From an uncultured Mediterraneibacter sp. (GTDB lineage: Bacteria; Bacillota; Clostridia; Lachnospirales; Lachnospiraceae), in the NCBI GenBank assembly GCA_944377745.1, contig CALWFV010000001.1:248001-312000 (forward strand): DNA of 64,000 bases, read 5' to 3'. Made by a program: the position numbers and the translations under genes. Under the pieces are notes generated by a model. The model was not told the origin of the DNA and did not search any database. It was given only the letters and a program-made list of their open reading frames with translations. This document shows positions 1-7,707 of this stretch, piece after piece (the stretch's first letter is position 1; each line of letters starts with the position of its first letter).

Positions 1-80
1 TCCGCGGACTGTAACAGCCGCTGTCCTCTCACAGTGATCAGATCCTCGGCGCCCGGTCCGGCTCCCACAAATGTAATCAT
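1..80 (-). CDS. cbiF: Cobalt-precorrin-4 C11-methyltransferase, N-terminal fragment
   Basis: Only the first 26 codons lie in the window; the gene continues beyond base 1. The N-terminus MITFVGAGPGAEDLITVRG carries the glycine-rich VGAGPG loop typical of CbiF/CobM tetrapyrrole methylases, which methylate C11 of cobalt-precorrin-4 with S-adenosylmethionine in cobalamin synthesis. The ATG overlaps the stop of the upstream cbiL by four bases (ATGA), so the two are very likely translationally coupled. The family call rests on a short stretch plus operon context; another tetrapyrrole methylase is possible but less likely. Confidence 0.8.
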   Translation of the reverse strand, partial: MITFVGAGPGAEDLITVRGQRLLQSA

Positions 81-841
81 ATCTTCTCTCCTCCCGATCT
101 TCTTTCTTTTACAATGAGCAGGGAGTAATATCCCGCCCGCTCCGGTATCTCTTCCGCGGAAAGATAAACTTTCTCATTTTCCATACCGCAGTTTTCCACC
201 ATCTCCGCATCCATTCCTTTTTCCATCAGGATCTGCTTCACATCCGACATCTTCCGGCCTGCTTTCATCAGCACCTTCGTCCCCGGAAGTTCCAGTCCTT
301 TTTCAATCTGATAGGACGCCGGAAGGATATGAAGTTCCTGCCGGTTCTCCGCAAGGGATATGTCCATCCGTGCTGCAGCCGCACAGAAAGAAGGGATTCC
401 GGGCACAAGTTCCGTAGGATACCCCTTCCTCTTCAGCCTTTTATGCACATACATACAGGTTGAATAGACGGTTGGATCACCCAGCGTGAGAAAGACGACA
501 TCCCGCCCCTGTTCCAGTATCTCGCCAACTGCTTCCGCATCCCTGTCATGAATGTTCTTTAGTTTGTCCTTCTCCTTGATCATCGGCATGGGCAGAAAGA
601 TCCTGTCCTTCTTTTCCACCTCCGGCACAGCGCCCCGGGCAATGCCAAACGCCACGCACCGCTCAAGATATTCTGCATACTGACTCTCAGTTTCAGCATT
701 CTCATAGACAGGCGCCTCCAGACTGTTGTCCGATACCGGAACGGCGATCACGCTGCACTCCCGGATCACACGGACCGCCTTTAATGTCATCAGTTCCGGG
801 TCGCCCGGTCCCACTCCCACTCCTGTAAATGTTCCACTCAT
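77..841 (-). CDS. cbiL: Cobalt-precorrin-2 C20-methyltransferase
   Basis: A 254-residue tetrapyrrole methylase that methylates C20 of cobalt-precorrin-2 using S-adenosylmethionine. The N-terminal GVGPGDPELMTLKAV loop, the central LTLGDPTVYST segment (about residues 117-127) and GIPSFCAAAARM near residue 150 are the family's cofactor- and substrate-site motifs. It is slightly longer than many CbiL proteins (about 230-240), with extra sequence around residues 45-80. It sits in a bcp-cbiD-cbiL-cbiF run on the minus strand, 65 bases after cbiD, with an AGGAGG ribosome site, and overlaps cbiF by four bases. No cobalamin riboswitch is seen close by. Confidence 0.93.
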   Translation of the reverse strand: MSGTFTGVGVGPGDPELMTLKAVRVIRECSVIAVPVSDNSLEAPVYENAETESQYAEYLERCVAFGIARGAVPEVEKKDRIFLPMPMIKEKDKLKNIHDRDAEAVGEILEQGRDVVFLTLGDPTVYSTCMYVHKRLKRKGYPTELVPGIPSFCAAAARMDISLAENRQELHILPASYQIEKGLELPGTKVLMKAGRKMSDVKQILMEKGMDAEMVENCGMENEKVYLSAEEIPERAGYYSLLIVKERRSGGEKI

Positions 842-906
842 TTCTGGTCTGTTCCTCCTGTCTTTTTCTCCTGATCTCCCTGGCCGTCTGCGCAGGCTGC
901 TTTTTC

Positions 907-2130
907 CTAGTCATCTGCGCGCTTCACTCTTTCCTGTTTCTCTGCAGATTCCTCTTTTTCCCTGGAGATCCGCTGCAGAAGTTCTTCTGCTTCCTTCGTC
1001 CTCCCAAGGATCCCTTCCTCCAGAGAAAACAGGATTGCTCCGATCACGAGTTCCTCTCCGGCTCTATGACGAAGATAAAACTCGATCCGGTCCATCACAG
1101 TCTCTATCACCTGCTTCAGGACTCCCTTTTCCTTTAAGATCCCGACTGCTTCTTCGGTATTGATGCACTGCATCAGCCTTCGCACCGTCTCCCGGTCCGC
1201 TCCTGCCATAGCCGCATGGGAAGCAAATACTTCCATCCTGCAGTCCGCCTGCCGGGAATGGGTATTCATGACTCCCGCCGCCAGTTTGATAAATTTCCCC
1301 ACGTGGCCGATCAGAAGGATCCCTTTCATCCCCAGGAGCCTGGCATCATCAATGGTCTCTCCCACATAGTTGCTGCATTTGACCGCAAGAAAAGGATCCG
1401 CCTTCAGCGTCTCCCTTAAAAAGTCTGTTCCATAATTGCCCGGGACAACATAGCAGTATCGATGACCGTTCTCCCGCAGCATCTTCATCTCAAGCCAGAT
1501 CGTATCCGTCAGCGCTTTCTCACTCATGGGCTCCACGATCCCGCTGGTCCCAAGGACAGACAGTCCGCCCTCAATCCCCAGTCTGGGGTTGAAAGTTTTT
1601 TTCGCCGTCTCTTCTCCCTGGGGAATAGAAATTGTCACCCGGAGCAGATCACCGCAGCCGTATTTCCTGCGGATTTCATTCACCGCTTCCCCGATCATCC
1701 TGCGGGGCACTCTGTTGATCGCCTCCTGACCGACATGCTGCTCCAGGCCGGGTTTTGTCACTCTGCCGACTCCTTCACCGCCATCGATAAGAATACCTTC
1801 CTCATCAAAACAGGATTCTGTATCATTACTCTCCCGCTTATCAGGCTCCGCCGCAATCTCCACCCGCGCAAAAACGAGGAGCCCGTCTGTCACATCCGGG
1901 TCATCCCCGCTGAATTTGCGCACTGCGCACTCTGCGTATTCTGCTGTTCTTGTAATGCATTCCACATCCAGATAAAGTTCGATTCCCTTCGGGGTCATCA
2001 GACGGACATGATCGGTCTGCTCCCCGGAGAGCAGCATCTGCGCGGCAGCTTTCGCTGCTGCCGCCGCACAGCTCCCGGTCGTATATCCCAGCCTCAGACC
2101 GGACCGGGTCCGTCCGATATCGGGTTTCAT
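907..2130 (-). CDS. cbiD: Cobalt-precorrin-5B (C1)-methyltransferase CbiD
   Basis: A 407-residue CbiD, the enzyme that methylates C1 of cobalt-precorrin-5B in the anaerobic (early-cobalt) branch of B12 synthesis. Recognised from RSGLRLGYTTGSCAAAAAKAA at the N-terminus (the family's GxTTGxCAAAA signature), VGRVTKPGL near residue 120 and the glycine-rich LIGHVGKFIKLAAGVMNTHS in the C-terminal half. The last 35 residues are a highly charged Lys/Glu tail beyond the usual family end. The start overlaps the stop of bcp by four bases. Presence of cbiD marks the anaerobic rather than the aerobic pathway. Confidence 0.95.
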   Translation of the reverse strand: MKPDIGRTRSGLRLGYTTGSCAAAAAKAAAQMLLSGEQTDHVRLMTPKGIELYLDVECITRTAEYAECAVRKFSGDDPDVTDGLLVFARVEIAAEPDKRESNDTESCFDEEGILIDGGEGVGRVTKPGLEQHVGQEAINRVPRRMIGEAVNEIRRKYGCGDLLRVTISIPQGEETAKKTFNPRLGIEGGLSVLGTSGIVEPMSEKALTDTIWLEMKMLRENGHRYCYVVPGNYGTDFLRETLKADPFLAVKCSNYVGETIDDARLLGMKGILLIGHVGKFIKLAAGVMNTHSRQADCRMEVFASHAAMAGADRETVRRLMQCINTEEAVGILKEKGVLKQVIETVMDRIEFYLRHRAGEELVIGAILFSLEEGILGRTKEAEELLQRISREKEESAEKQERVKRADD

Positions 2131-2585
2131 TCTGAAAGTTCCTCCAGCATCTGAGCCGGATTCTCCGCTGCCTTCACTTTTCCGAAGGCTTTCACGATCA
2201 CACCTTCCTCATCAATAAGATAAGTCGTCCGCACTACTCCCATTGTCTTCTTTCCGTACATGTTCTTTTCTTTCCAGACGTCATACGCCTGGATACAGGT
2301 CAGTTCCGTATCGGAAAGCAGCGTGAAAGGAAGGTTGTACTTCTCCTCGAATTTTTTATGAGAAGCAACGCTGTCCTTGCTCACTCCGAGGACCACCGCC
2401 CCTTTCTCCGTAAACTGAGGATACAGTTCTCCAAACCCGCATGCCTGTTTTGTGCACCCCGGTGTGTTATCCCTGGGGTAAAAATAAAGGATCACTTTTT
2501 TTCCTCTGTATTCTTCCAGTGTATGCATCTCTCCGTTCTGATCCGGCAGTTCAAATGCCGGAGCTTTTGTCCCAACTTCTAACAT
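2127..2585 (-). CDS. bcp: Thioredoxin-dependent thiol peroxidase (Bcp/PrxQ)
   Basis: A 152-residue peroxiredoxin of the Bcp/PrxQ class that reduces H2O2 and organic hydroperoxides in the cytoplasm. The active-site stretch NTPGCTKQACGF (about residues 40-51) contains the peroxidatic Cys in PGCT and the resolving Cys five residues later, the pattern of two-cysteine PrxQ enzymes. Ribosome site AAGGAGG precedes the ATG. It overlaps cbiD by four bases and so appears to be the first gene of the cobalamin run; a good sigma-A-type promoter lies just upstream. Why an oxygen-defence enzyme leads this operon is inference; it may protect oxygen-sensitive Co(I) intermediates. Confidence 0.94.
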   Translation of the reverse strand: MLEVGTKAPAFELPDQNGEMHTLEEYRGKKVILYFYPRDNTPGCTKQACGFGELYPQFTEKGAVVLGVSKDSVASHKKFEEKYNLPFTLLSDTELTCIQAYDVWKEKNMYGKKTMGVVRTTYLIDEEGVIVKAFGKVKAAENPAQMLEELSE

Positions 2586-2616
2586 CTGTTTTCCTCCTTT
2601 TTCAGTTGATCACAAG

Positions 2617-2645
2617 ATCATAGTTGTACTTTTTATAATTTTCAA
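2617..2645 (-). promoter_or_regulatory. Promoter of the bcp-cbiDLF run
   Basis: On the minus strand TTGAAA (2640-2645) and TATGAT (2617-2622) are separated by exactly 17 bases, a close match to the vegetative consensus. The -35 overlaps the stop codon of hepT, so bcp and the cob genes can be transcribed independently of the toxin-antitoxin pair. Confidence 0.7.
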
Positions 2646-3046
2646 AGTTGTTGGAGGATATCTCCATATCGCTCCAGAATCCCTTTCTGCATTCTCAGAA
2701 ATTCAGGGATATATTTCTGCAGAATGATATTTACAAGCCTCTTTGCCGCCTCTCCGTCATAGATATGAGTCATATCGTTTCTGGACTTCAGCATCTCAAT
2801 CCAGACATCTTCATTAATAAAATCGTACACAGAGTACGCTGCCTTCAGTATCTCTCTGGGCGATCCCGATCTTGCTTCACGACTCCCTTCATAGCGGAGC
2901 AATTCTTTCAGAACTTTCCAGCTAAGTTCAAATTGAATAAAAAACTTATCAATGATTCCGCTTATGATAAATTCATTATCAATATCCTCTTCTCCGGCTC
3001 TTTTCAGGATTTCAAGATTTGAGTTGAAATTATCAAATTTTTTCAT
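2642..3046 (-). CDS. hepT: HepT-type HEPN toxin/RNase
   Basis: A 134-residue HEPN-domain protein, the toxin half of an MntA/HepT module (older name: nucleotidyltransferase substrate-binding protein, HI0074 family). The catalytic motif RX4HXY is exact: RNDMTHIY at about residues 88-95. In characterised pairs HepT is an RNase neutralised when MntA adds AMP to the Tyr of this motif. It is all-helical by sequence character. The start overlaps the end of mntA by 14 bases, with a GGGAG ribosome site inside mntA. Function as a toxin in this strain is inferred from family and gene order. Confidence 0.88.
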   Translation of the reverse strand: MKKFDNFNSNLEILKRAGEEDIDNEFIISGIIDKFFIQFELSWKVLKELLRYEGSREARSGSPREILKAAYSVYDFINEDVWIEMLKSRNDMTHIYDGEAAKRLVNIILQKYIPEFLRMQKGILERYGDILQQL

Positions 3047-3326
3047 AGATTATTCTCCCTTCCTTTTCAATATTCTCTCTCAGTTCCCGCTGTATACTGC
3101 GGTTCAGATCTACGAAATCAAACATGAGAAGAGTCGAAGTCTCCTCATCCACATCCAGAGAAAAATTGATAAAATCTCCTCCCTTTACAGCCAGATCAAT
3201 ATCACTTGTCCTGTGAAAATCCCCTCTGGCACGCGATCCAAACAGGATCACCTTTTCAACCTTATATTTCTCAGCTATTTCACAGATTTCCTGAATAACC
3301 TCATCTCTGATCCCCGTCTCGCTCAC
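3033..3326 (-). CDS. mntA: MntA-type minimal nucleotidyltransferase antitoxin
   Basis: A 97-residue minimal nucleotidyltransferase. The family signature GSX10DXD is exact: GSRARG... ending in SDIDL (about residues 31-45), with a third acidic residue expected in LLMFDFVDL near residue 72. In known pairs it inactivates HepT by adding AMP to its active-site Tyr. The start is GTG at 3324-3326, chosen because AAAGGAGG lies nine bases upstream and no ATG is available nearby. It overlaps hepT, consistent with tight co-expression. Antitoxin role is inferred from the pairing. Confidence 0.88.
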   Translation of the reverse strand: MSETGIRDEVIQEICEIAEKYKVEKVILFGSRARGDFHRTSDIDLAVKGGDFINFSLDVDEETSTLLMFDFVDLNRSIQRELRENIEKEGRIIYEKI

Positions 3327-3358
3327 GGCCTGCTGCCTCCTTTAAGAACTCTGAATTG

Positions 3359-3387
3359 ATTATATCCTGCCTTCAGATTTTGTGCAA
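3359..3387 (-). promoter_or_regulatory. Promoter of mntA-hepT
   Basis: TTGCAC (3382-3387) and TATAAT (3359-3364) on the minus strand with a 17-base spacer, about 35 bases upstream of the mntA GTG start. This is one of the strongest consensus promoters in the window. Confidence 0.75.
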
Positions 3388-3586
3388 CCTGACATATTGT
3401 CTTTTTCGCGCCTTTCATGTAAAATTAACAGATAACAGATGGGATTTTCTTTCCCATTCGCTGTTCTTGCAACAGCTTCTTATTTTCAAATTTATTCCGG
3501 CGGTCTCCGCCAAAACTTTCCTTTTGTATGAGCTCACGGAAGGTTGCAGTTGTTCATTTTTTTACTTATAATGGAGGTGTGATTTA

Positions 3587-4513
3587 TTGAATGAAAAATT
3601 AAATAGCAGTCAGAAATATCCGACAGTAAACCGAAAATATAAGGATCGGCTTTTCCGTCTGGTGTTCAGTAAAAAGGAAGATCTTCTTTCCTTGTATAAC
3701 GCTGTTAACGGAACCAGCTATACCGATCCCTCTGATCTGGAAGTGACCACTTTAGAAAACGCATTATATCTTTCCATGAAAAATGATCTCGGTTTTCTTG
3801 TCAGTGTGGTACTCAATCTTTATGAACATCAAAGTACGTATAATCCTAACATGCCAATGAGGGCATTACTGTATTTTCCAAAAATGTATGAAAAATACAT
3901 TGCAGAACATGAGATTAATATTTATAGCAGCAGTCCCAAAAAGTTTCCTTTTCCCCAGCATATCGTGTTCTATAACGGCACGAAGGATGAGCCGGATCGA
4001 ACGCTTCTGAAATTATCCGACCTGTTCGAAAAGCCTCCCTCTGAAATGGAACCATGTCTGGAATGTACATCGACTATGTTAAACATCAATTACGGACATA
4101 ACCGCGAACTAATGGAAAAATGCAAACGCCTGAAAGATTATGCTGTCTTTGTGGATACCGTCCGGAGGAAACTTGACTCAGGAGATATTTTGGAACATGC
4201 TGTTTCACAGGCTGTGGATGAGTGTATCTCCAATAACGTTCTTACCGATATTCTGACTGCTCAGAAAGCAGAGGTGATTCAAGTGGTTCTGGAAACATTT
4301 GATCAGGAAAAATATGAAAAGGCAATGAAGCAGGAGGGATACGAAGCCGGCTATAACAACGGTTTTGAAGAAGGTCTCCGCCAACTTATCTCAACTCTTA
4401 TAGATGTCCAAAAGAAATATAACATTCCGGAAAAAGAGATCATTGATGAGATCATGGAAAAATTTAATCTCTCGGAAGATGAGGTCAGGGAAAGACTTAA
4501 AGTTTTCCGCTAA
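3587..4513 (+). CDS. Rpn/PD-(D/E)XK nuclease family protein
   Basis: A 308-residue member of the Rpn/PDDEXK family (recombination-promoting nucleases, once annotated as putative transposases). The core KNDLGFLVSVVLNLYEHQS (about residues 65-83) holds the conserved Asp and the E-x-Q triad of the nuclease fold, followed by the NPNMPMRALLYFPKMYEKY block. The C-terminal 90 residues are helical, with the GYEAGYNNGFEEG repeat seen in many members. Ribosome site GGAGG precedes ATG. The gene stands alone between minus-strand genes, and its codon use is more A/T-rich than the neighbours, suggesting mobility. DNA substrate and role are unknown. Bases 3327-3586 upstream hold the mntA promoter and small stem-loops only. 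Confidence 0.85.
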   Translation: MNEKLNSSQKYPTVNRKYKDRLFRLVFSKKEDLLSLYNAVNGTSYTDPSDLEVTTLENALYLSMKNDLGFLVSVVLNLYEHQSTYNPNMPMRALLYFPKMYEKYIAEHEINIYSSSPKKFPFPQHIVFYNGTKDEPDRTLLKLSDLFEKPPSEMEPCLECTSTMLNINYGHNRELMEKCKRLKDYAVFVDTVRRKLDSGDILEHAVSQAVDECISNNVLTDILTAQKAEVIQVVLETFDQEKYEKAMKQEGYEAGYNNGFEEGLRQLISTLIDVQKKYNIPEKEIIDEIMEKFNLSEDEVRERLKVFR

Positions 4514-4520
4514 ATTGGAT

Positions 4521-4566
4521 AGGGAGACTGCCCGCTTATGAGCAGTCTCCCTCTGCTATTTTTTCC
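4521..4566 (+). terminator. Rho-independent terminator after the Rpn gene
   Basis: AGGGAGACTGC pairs with GCAGTCTCCCT (stem 4521-4552), followed by CTGCTATTTTTT. It starts seven bases after the stop of the nuclease gene and lies between convergent genes. Confidence 0.88.
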
Positions 4567-5191
4567 TGACAGGATGGCGGATCACAGTCTTCAGGTTTTC
4601 GGGCTTACACCTTCGCACATCACTCAGATAAATTTCATGATGAAATCTGCAGTCCGAAAAGTCTGTCTCATATCCCTGTTCTTCGATATATTCCTCCATC
4701 CTGCGCACAGTATCCGGTTCTGCATCATACGGACCGATATGCATACACTGCACACACAGTCCCTCTTCATAAGTAAGGAATTCAACCTTGGAAAAATCCA
4801 TTTCCTTTTTCGCTGTTGCTTCCCTGCGGGCCCACTCAAATTCATCTTCTGTCACAAATTCCGGCAGACGGATCAAGGAGATCCACTGAAAGTCCTCTTT
4901 ACGGGAGTAATCCACTCCCTGCGTTCCTTCCTGCCACCAGAATCCTTCCAGCGGCGGTACCACATATTCAAAATACCCCTCTATTCTATGATCCCCCATC
5001 TTACTCATTTTGATCGTATATGCCATGCCGTAAAGCAGGCCGATCGCGTTCTTATAATCTCCGCCTTCTTCATTCGGATTTCCCTGTCCCCGGACTGCCA
5101 GGAAATTCATCGCAGGGATCTCTATGATCTGCGGCTTCTTTGGCGGAAGGTAAAATTCTTTATACTCTTTCTTGTAGTCAAATGCTGCCAT
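4556..5191 (-). CDS. GyrI-like small-molecule-binding protein
   Basis: A 211-residue stand-alone GyrI-like (SOUL/AraC effector-binding fold) protein. Recognisable blocks are KKPQIIEIPAMNFLAVRGQG at the N-terminus, GYFEYVVPPLEGFWW near residue 70 and QCMHIGPYDAEPDTV near residue 150, the last being the characteristic GxYdxxxxt ligand-site strand. No DNA-binding domain is present. Such proteins bind or hydrolyse small hydrophobic compounds; the ligand here is unknown. It starts directly after the stop of the nucleoside phosphorylase gene, its ribosome site lying inside that gene, so the two are one operon. Confidence 0.85.
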   Translation of the reverse strand: MAAFDYKKEYKEFYLPPKKPQIIEIPAMNFLAVRGQGNPNEEGGDYKNAIGLLYGMAYTIKMSKMGDHRIEGYFEYVVPPLEGFWWQEGTQGVDYSRKEDFQWISLIRLPEFVTEDEFEWARREATAKKEMDFSKVEFLTYEEGLCVQCMHIGPYDAEPDTVRRMEEYIEEQGYETDFSDCRFHHEIYLSDVRRCKPENLKTVIRHPVRKK

Positions 5192-5998
5192 TTACATGCC
5201 TCCTCTATCTTGGCTTTTTATCTGCGCATGTTTCATCATCTCAAGTCCACATTCAAATGCGAGCGCCATATATTTCTCCGCTTCATTTAATCCGTACTGT
5301 GCAAGATCGCGAATCTCCCAAGTATCGGAGCTTAAGTTATCCGCACCGTACAGGAACTGAATAAAAGGAATTTTCCGATATCTTGCCACAGCAATCATAG
5401 AAGCGCATTCCATCTCTACCGCCAGGCAGCCTGCTTCTCTTCGCTCTTTGATTGCCGTAAGGGTTTCTCTGTAGATTCCGTCTGAAGTCCATGTTTTTCC
5501 TTCAACATATGGATAGCCACATCTTTCCAGAACATTTTTTAAGATTCTGACCTGTTCAGGATCTGTCTCAATTTCTTCAGAAGGTACGGCATAGTGGTAA
5601 CTTGTCCCCTCATCACGCACAGCAGCTACAGGAACGATAATACGCTTTCTTACTTTTTCATCATCCAGCACGCCACAGGAGCCAAACAGCACAAACTGTT
5701 CTGCACCCATTGCAATGATCTCTTCAAATCCCGATACGCAGGCTGGTGCACCGACTCTGGACTGATAAAATGCAATATCATGACCTCCATACCGGATTTT
5801 ATAAACAGGAGTGCTGCCATTGGCAGTATAAAGTTCCGCGATCTTCTCGGTTTCTCTCAAGGACGCAAATTTCTGAATAATATTCTCAGAAAATGTAGAG
5901 ACACAGACTGCCGGAAAGTCTTTCACCTTTTCCGTGGTATCACAGGGGGTGAAGAGAGCAGACTCTGATACCCTGGTCCTGTTGAACACTGTACTCAT
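5192..5998 (-). CDS. Nucleoside phosphorylase (uridine/purine phosphorylase family)
   Basis: A 268-residue PNP/UDP-family phosphorylase that splits nucleosides with phosphate to base and ribose-1-phosphate. Diagnostic blocks are FYQSRVGAPACVSGFEEI (near residue 78), LFGSCGVL (phosphate-site Ser and Gly) and LAVEMECASMIAVA (about residues 190-203), whose Glu-Met-Glu contacts the ribose. Closest in feel to uridine phosphorylases, but base specificity cannot be decided from sequence alone. GAAGGAGGAG precedes the ATG. Between a VOC protein and a GyrI-like protein on the same strand. Confidence 0.85.
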   Translation of the reverse strand: MSTVFNRTRVSESALFTPCDTTEKVKDFPAVCVSTFSENIIQKFASLRETEKIAELYTANGSTPVYKIRYGGHDIAFYQSRVGAPACVSGFEEIIAMGAEQFVLFGSCGVLDDEKVRKRIIVPVAAVRDEGTSYHYAVPSEEIETDPEQVRILKNVLERCGYPYVEGKTWTSDGIYRETLTAIKERREAGCLAVEMECASMIAVARYRKIPFIQFLYGADNLSSDTWEIRDLAQYGLNEAEKYMALAFECGLEMMKHAQIKSQDRGGM

Positions 5999-6014
5999 CC
6001 TATATCTCCTCCTT

Positions 6015-6389
6015 CTATTTCCCGCCTGCTGCCGGCGACCTCACTTCGATCAGGTTTCCGTCCGGATCATAAAACCGGACCATTTTCTGTCCCCAGGACA
6101 ATTCTGTCAGACGATCCACATATTGGATTTCGTCCTCATATCCTTCCAGCCTCTTCGCGAATGCTTCCATATTCGATTCTTCAAAATACAGTTCGGATGC
6201 GTTATTCTGCGAAATTATCCCGCGACCCAGCGATTTCTGCCAGACGTCCGCATCCTGAAGTACAAGTCCTTCTGTCAGGATAACGTTTCCCTCCTGCTCC
6301 AGGACCGGATTCAGTCCGAACATTTCTTTATAGAATGTTTTCGCTCTCTCAATATCATTTACTGCGATCAGGATATTTTTCAGCTTCAT
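6015..6389 (-). CDS. VOC superfamily (glyoxalase/bleomycin-resistance-like) protein
   Basis: A small vicinal-oxygen-chelate fold protein, about 124 residues. The paired beta-alpha-beta modules are visible: MKLKNILIAVNDIERAKTFY at the start and YDPDGNLIEVRSP at the end, with the metal-ligand Glu in the last strand. I start it at the ATG at 6389 because AGGGAGG lies nine bases upstream; an ATG 21 bases earlier lacks this spacing. Substrate unknown; members include dioxygenases, isomerases and antibiotic-binding proteins. It is 16 bases before the nucleoside phosphorylase gene, so probably co-transcribed. Confidence 0.85.
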   Translation of the reverse strand: MKLKNILIAVNDIERAKTFYKEMFGLNPVLEQEGNVILTEGLVLQDADVWQKSLGRGIISQNNASELYFEESNMEAFAKRLEGYEDEIQYVDRLTELSWGQKMVRFYDPDGNLIEVRSPAAGGK

Positions 6390-6465
6390 TTCCTCAACCT
6401 CCCTCTTCATTTCTATAATTCATCCCGCGTTATTTATACTGCACTTTCTATATTTTCGGTCATAG

Positions 6466-7536
6466 TCACAAAATATCCGCTGTCTTTATAATTTCCTCTG
6501 CAGTCTTCTCTGCCGTTTTTTCTGAAACGTCGATCTTCACAGTATCCAGTTTATGATACAGGGGAAGATAGTTCACGCTCCGGCCGATCACATCCACTTT
6601 TCTCACCTCATCTTCGATATCTTTCGCAAGCCGCTCCCGAAGGGCTTTTTCCGTACAGACCAGAGATATCTTTACAATTCTGCATTTTTCTGTATCCACC
6701 CGGGATATGATCTCATTCACGATTTTCTGCTGATGCATGACCCAGCAGAACACAATATTCTGATACGCGGTGCAATGAAGGAAATTATTCAGAAGCGTAC
6801 AGATATTCTCCATGACCATCCTCTTTGTCTCCTCCGTAACCTGAAAGGGATCCATGTCCCAGCACCAGTCACCGTCCAGGAATACACATTTCGAAAGACT
6901 TCTCTTCAGAATTTGTCCTACAGTTGTCTTTCCCACACCCATAGGACCTCCGATCAGATACAGTTTCTTGTCATAGCGACTCCCATACTCTTTCTTTGCT
7001 TCATCTGTATACTTCCGGACAAACGCTCCCTTTGCCTCCGTGTAACCGTCTCTGTCATGTTCGTATCTTTTCCATAACGACAGCTTCAACTGTTCATATT
7101 TCTCTGCAATATCCGTATGATCATTCAGATAATCCCGGAAATACATTTCGTCATGGTCGCCGGAATACCTCAGATGCAGATGGAATACTTTCTCGGCAAA
7201 TCCCTGCTCCGTATATCCTTTATTAAATGACATCCGGTTTTCGCTCTGACTCATACAGATCCATCCGTTTTCACAGAGAATGTCACGAACCTCCCCCATA
7301 TCTGTTCCCGGCGTCACCTCAATCAGAATGTCCACGATCGGTTTTGACTTGATCTTCCCGATGGCGGTGCTCCCCACATGGCTGATCCGCTCCACAGTTC
7401 CGGAGGAAAGGATATGTTCCAGGTTCGCTTTTTCTTCCCCGTACCATGTCTCCCATTCTTCTTTATGATCCGTCAAAATAACAGGAAATAACTGCCACAG
7501 TTCTTCCAGGCTCATCTCATCTAAACTCTTACGCAT
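6466..7536 (-). CDS. GrpB-family nucleotidyltransferase fused to a P-loop kinase
   Basis: A two-domain protein of about 356 residues. Residues roughly 15-185 are a GrpB/UPF0157 nucleotidyltransferase-fold domain (HVGSTAIGKIKSKPIVDILIE, then FHLHLRY). Residues 190-356 are a P-loop kinase-like domain with Walker A GGPMGVGKTT and a following FLDGDWCWDMDP block like that of shikimate- or chloramphenicol-phosphotransferase-type kinases. The start is taken at the ATG at 7536, with GGAG six bases upstream; an in-frame GTG at 7548 is worse placed. The substrate is unknown. Transcribed away from the GntR regulator and possibly into the VOC gene 76 bases downstream. Confidence 0.8.
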   Translation of the reverse strand: MRKSLDEMSLEELWQLFPVILTDHKEEWETWYGEEKANLEHILSSGTVERISHVGSTAIGKIKSKPIVDILIEVTPGTDMGEVRDILCENGWICMSQSENRMSFNKGYTEQGFAEKVFHLHLRYSGDHDEMYFRDYLNDHTDIAEKYEQLKLSLWKRYEHDRDGYTEAKGAFVRKYTDEAKKEYGSRYDKKLYLIGGPMGVGKTTVGQILKRSLSKCVFLDGDWCWDMDPFQVTEETKRMVMENICTLLNNFLHCTAYQNIVFCWVMHQQKIVNEIISRVDTEKCRIVKISLVCTEKALRERLAKDIEDEVRKVDVIGRSVNYLPLYHKLDTVKIDVSEKTAEKTAEEIIKTADIL

Positions 7537-7621
7537 ACAGTTCTCCACATTTTTTAAGCAGACTGACTCTTTTTTATGATTGTATACATGGGTTTATCAT
7601 ATGTCAATGTTTAATATCCGG

Positions 7622-7650
7622 TTGACAGCTCATCATTTTAGTGATATTTT
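7622..7650 (+). promoter_or_regulatory. Promoter of the GntR-ABC operon
   Basis: TTGACA at 7622-7627 followed after 17 bases by TATTTT at 7645-7650. The -10 runs into the palindromic operator, so a bound repressor would block RNA polymerase. Confidence 0.65.
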
Positions 7651-7681
7651 AAGTGTACTATTTATATTAGTACACTTAAAA
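7647..7681. promoter_or_regulatory. Palindromic GntR (YtrA-type) operator
   Basis: A perfect inverted repeat: TTTTAAGTGTACTA (7647-7660), seven-base centre TTTATAT, then TAGTACACTTAAAA (7668-7681). It overlaps the -10 and transcription start of the downstream GntR gene, the expected place for autorepression. That the adjacent GntR protein is the binder is inference from position and symmetry. Confidence 0.8.
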
Positions 7682-7707
7682 CACTCATAACAGAGAAGAG
7701 GGATGAT

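Noticed and set aside
842-906. A cobalamin riboswitch within or before the cob operon
   Set aside because: No B12-box-like sequence in this gap or in the 2586-2641 leader; both are too short.
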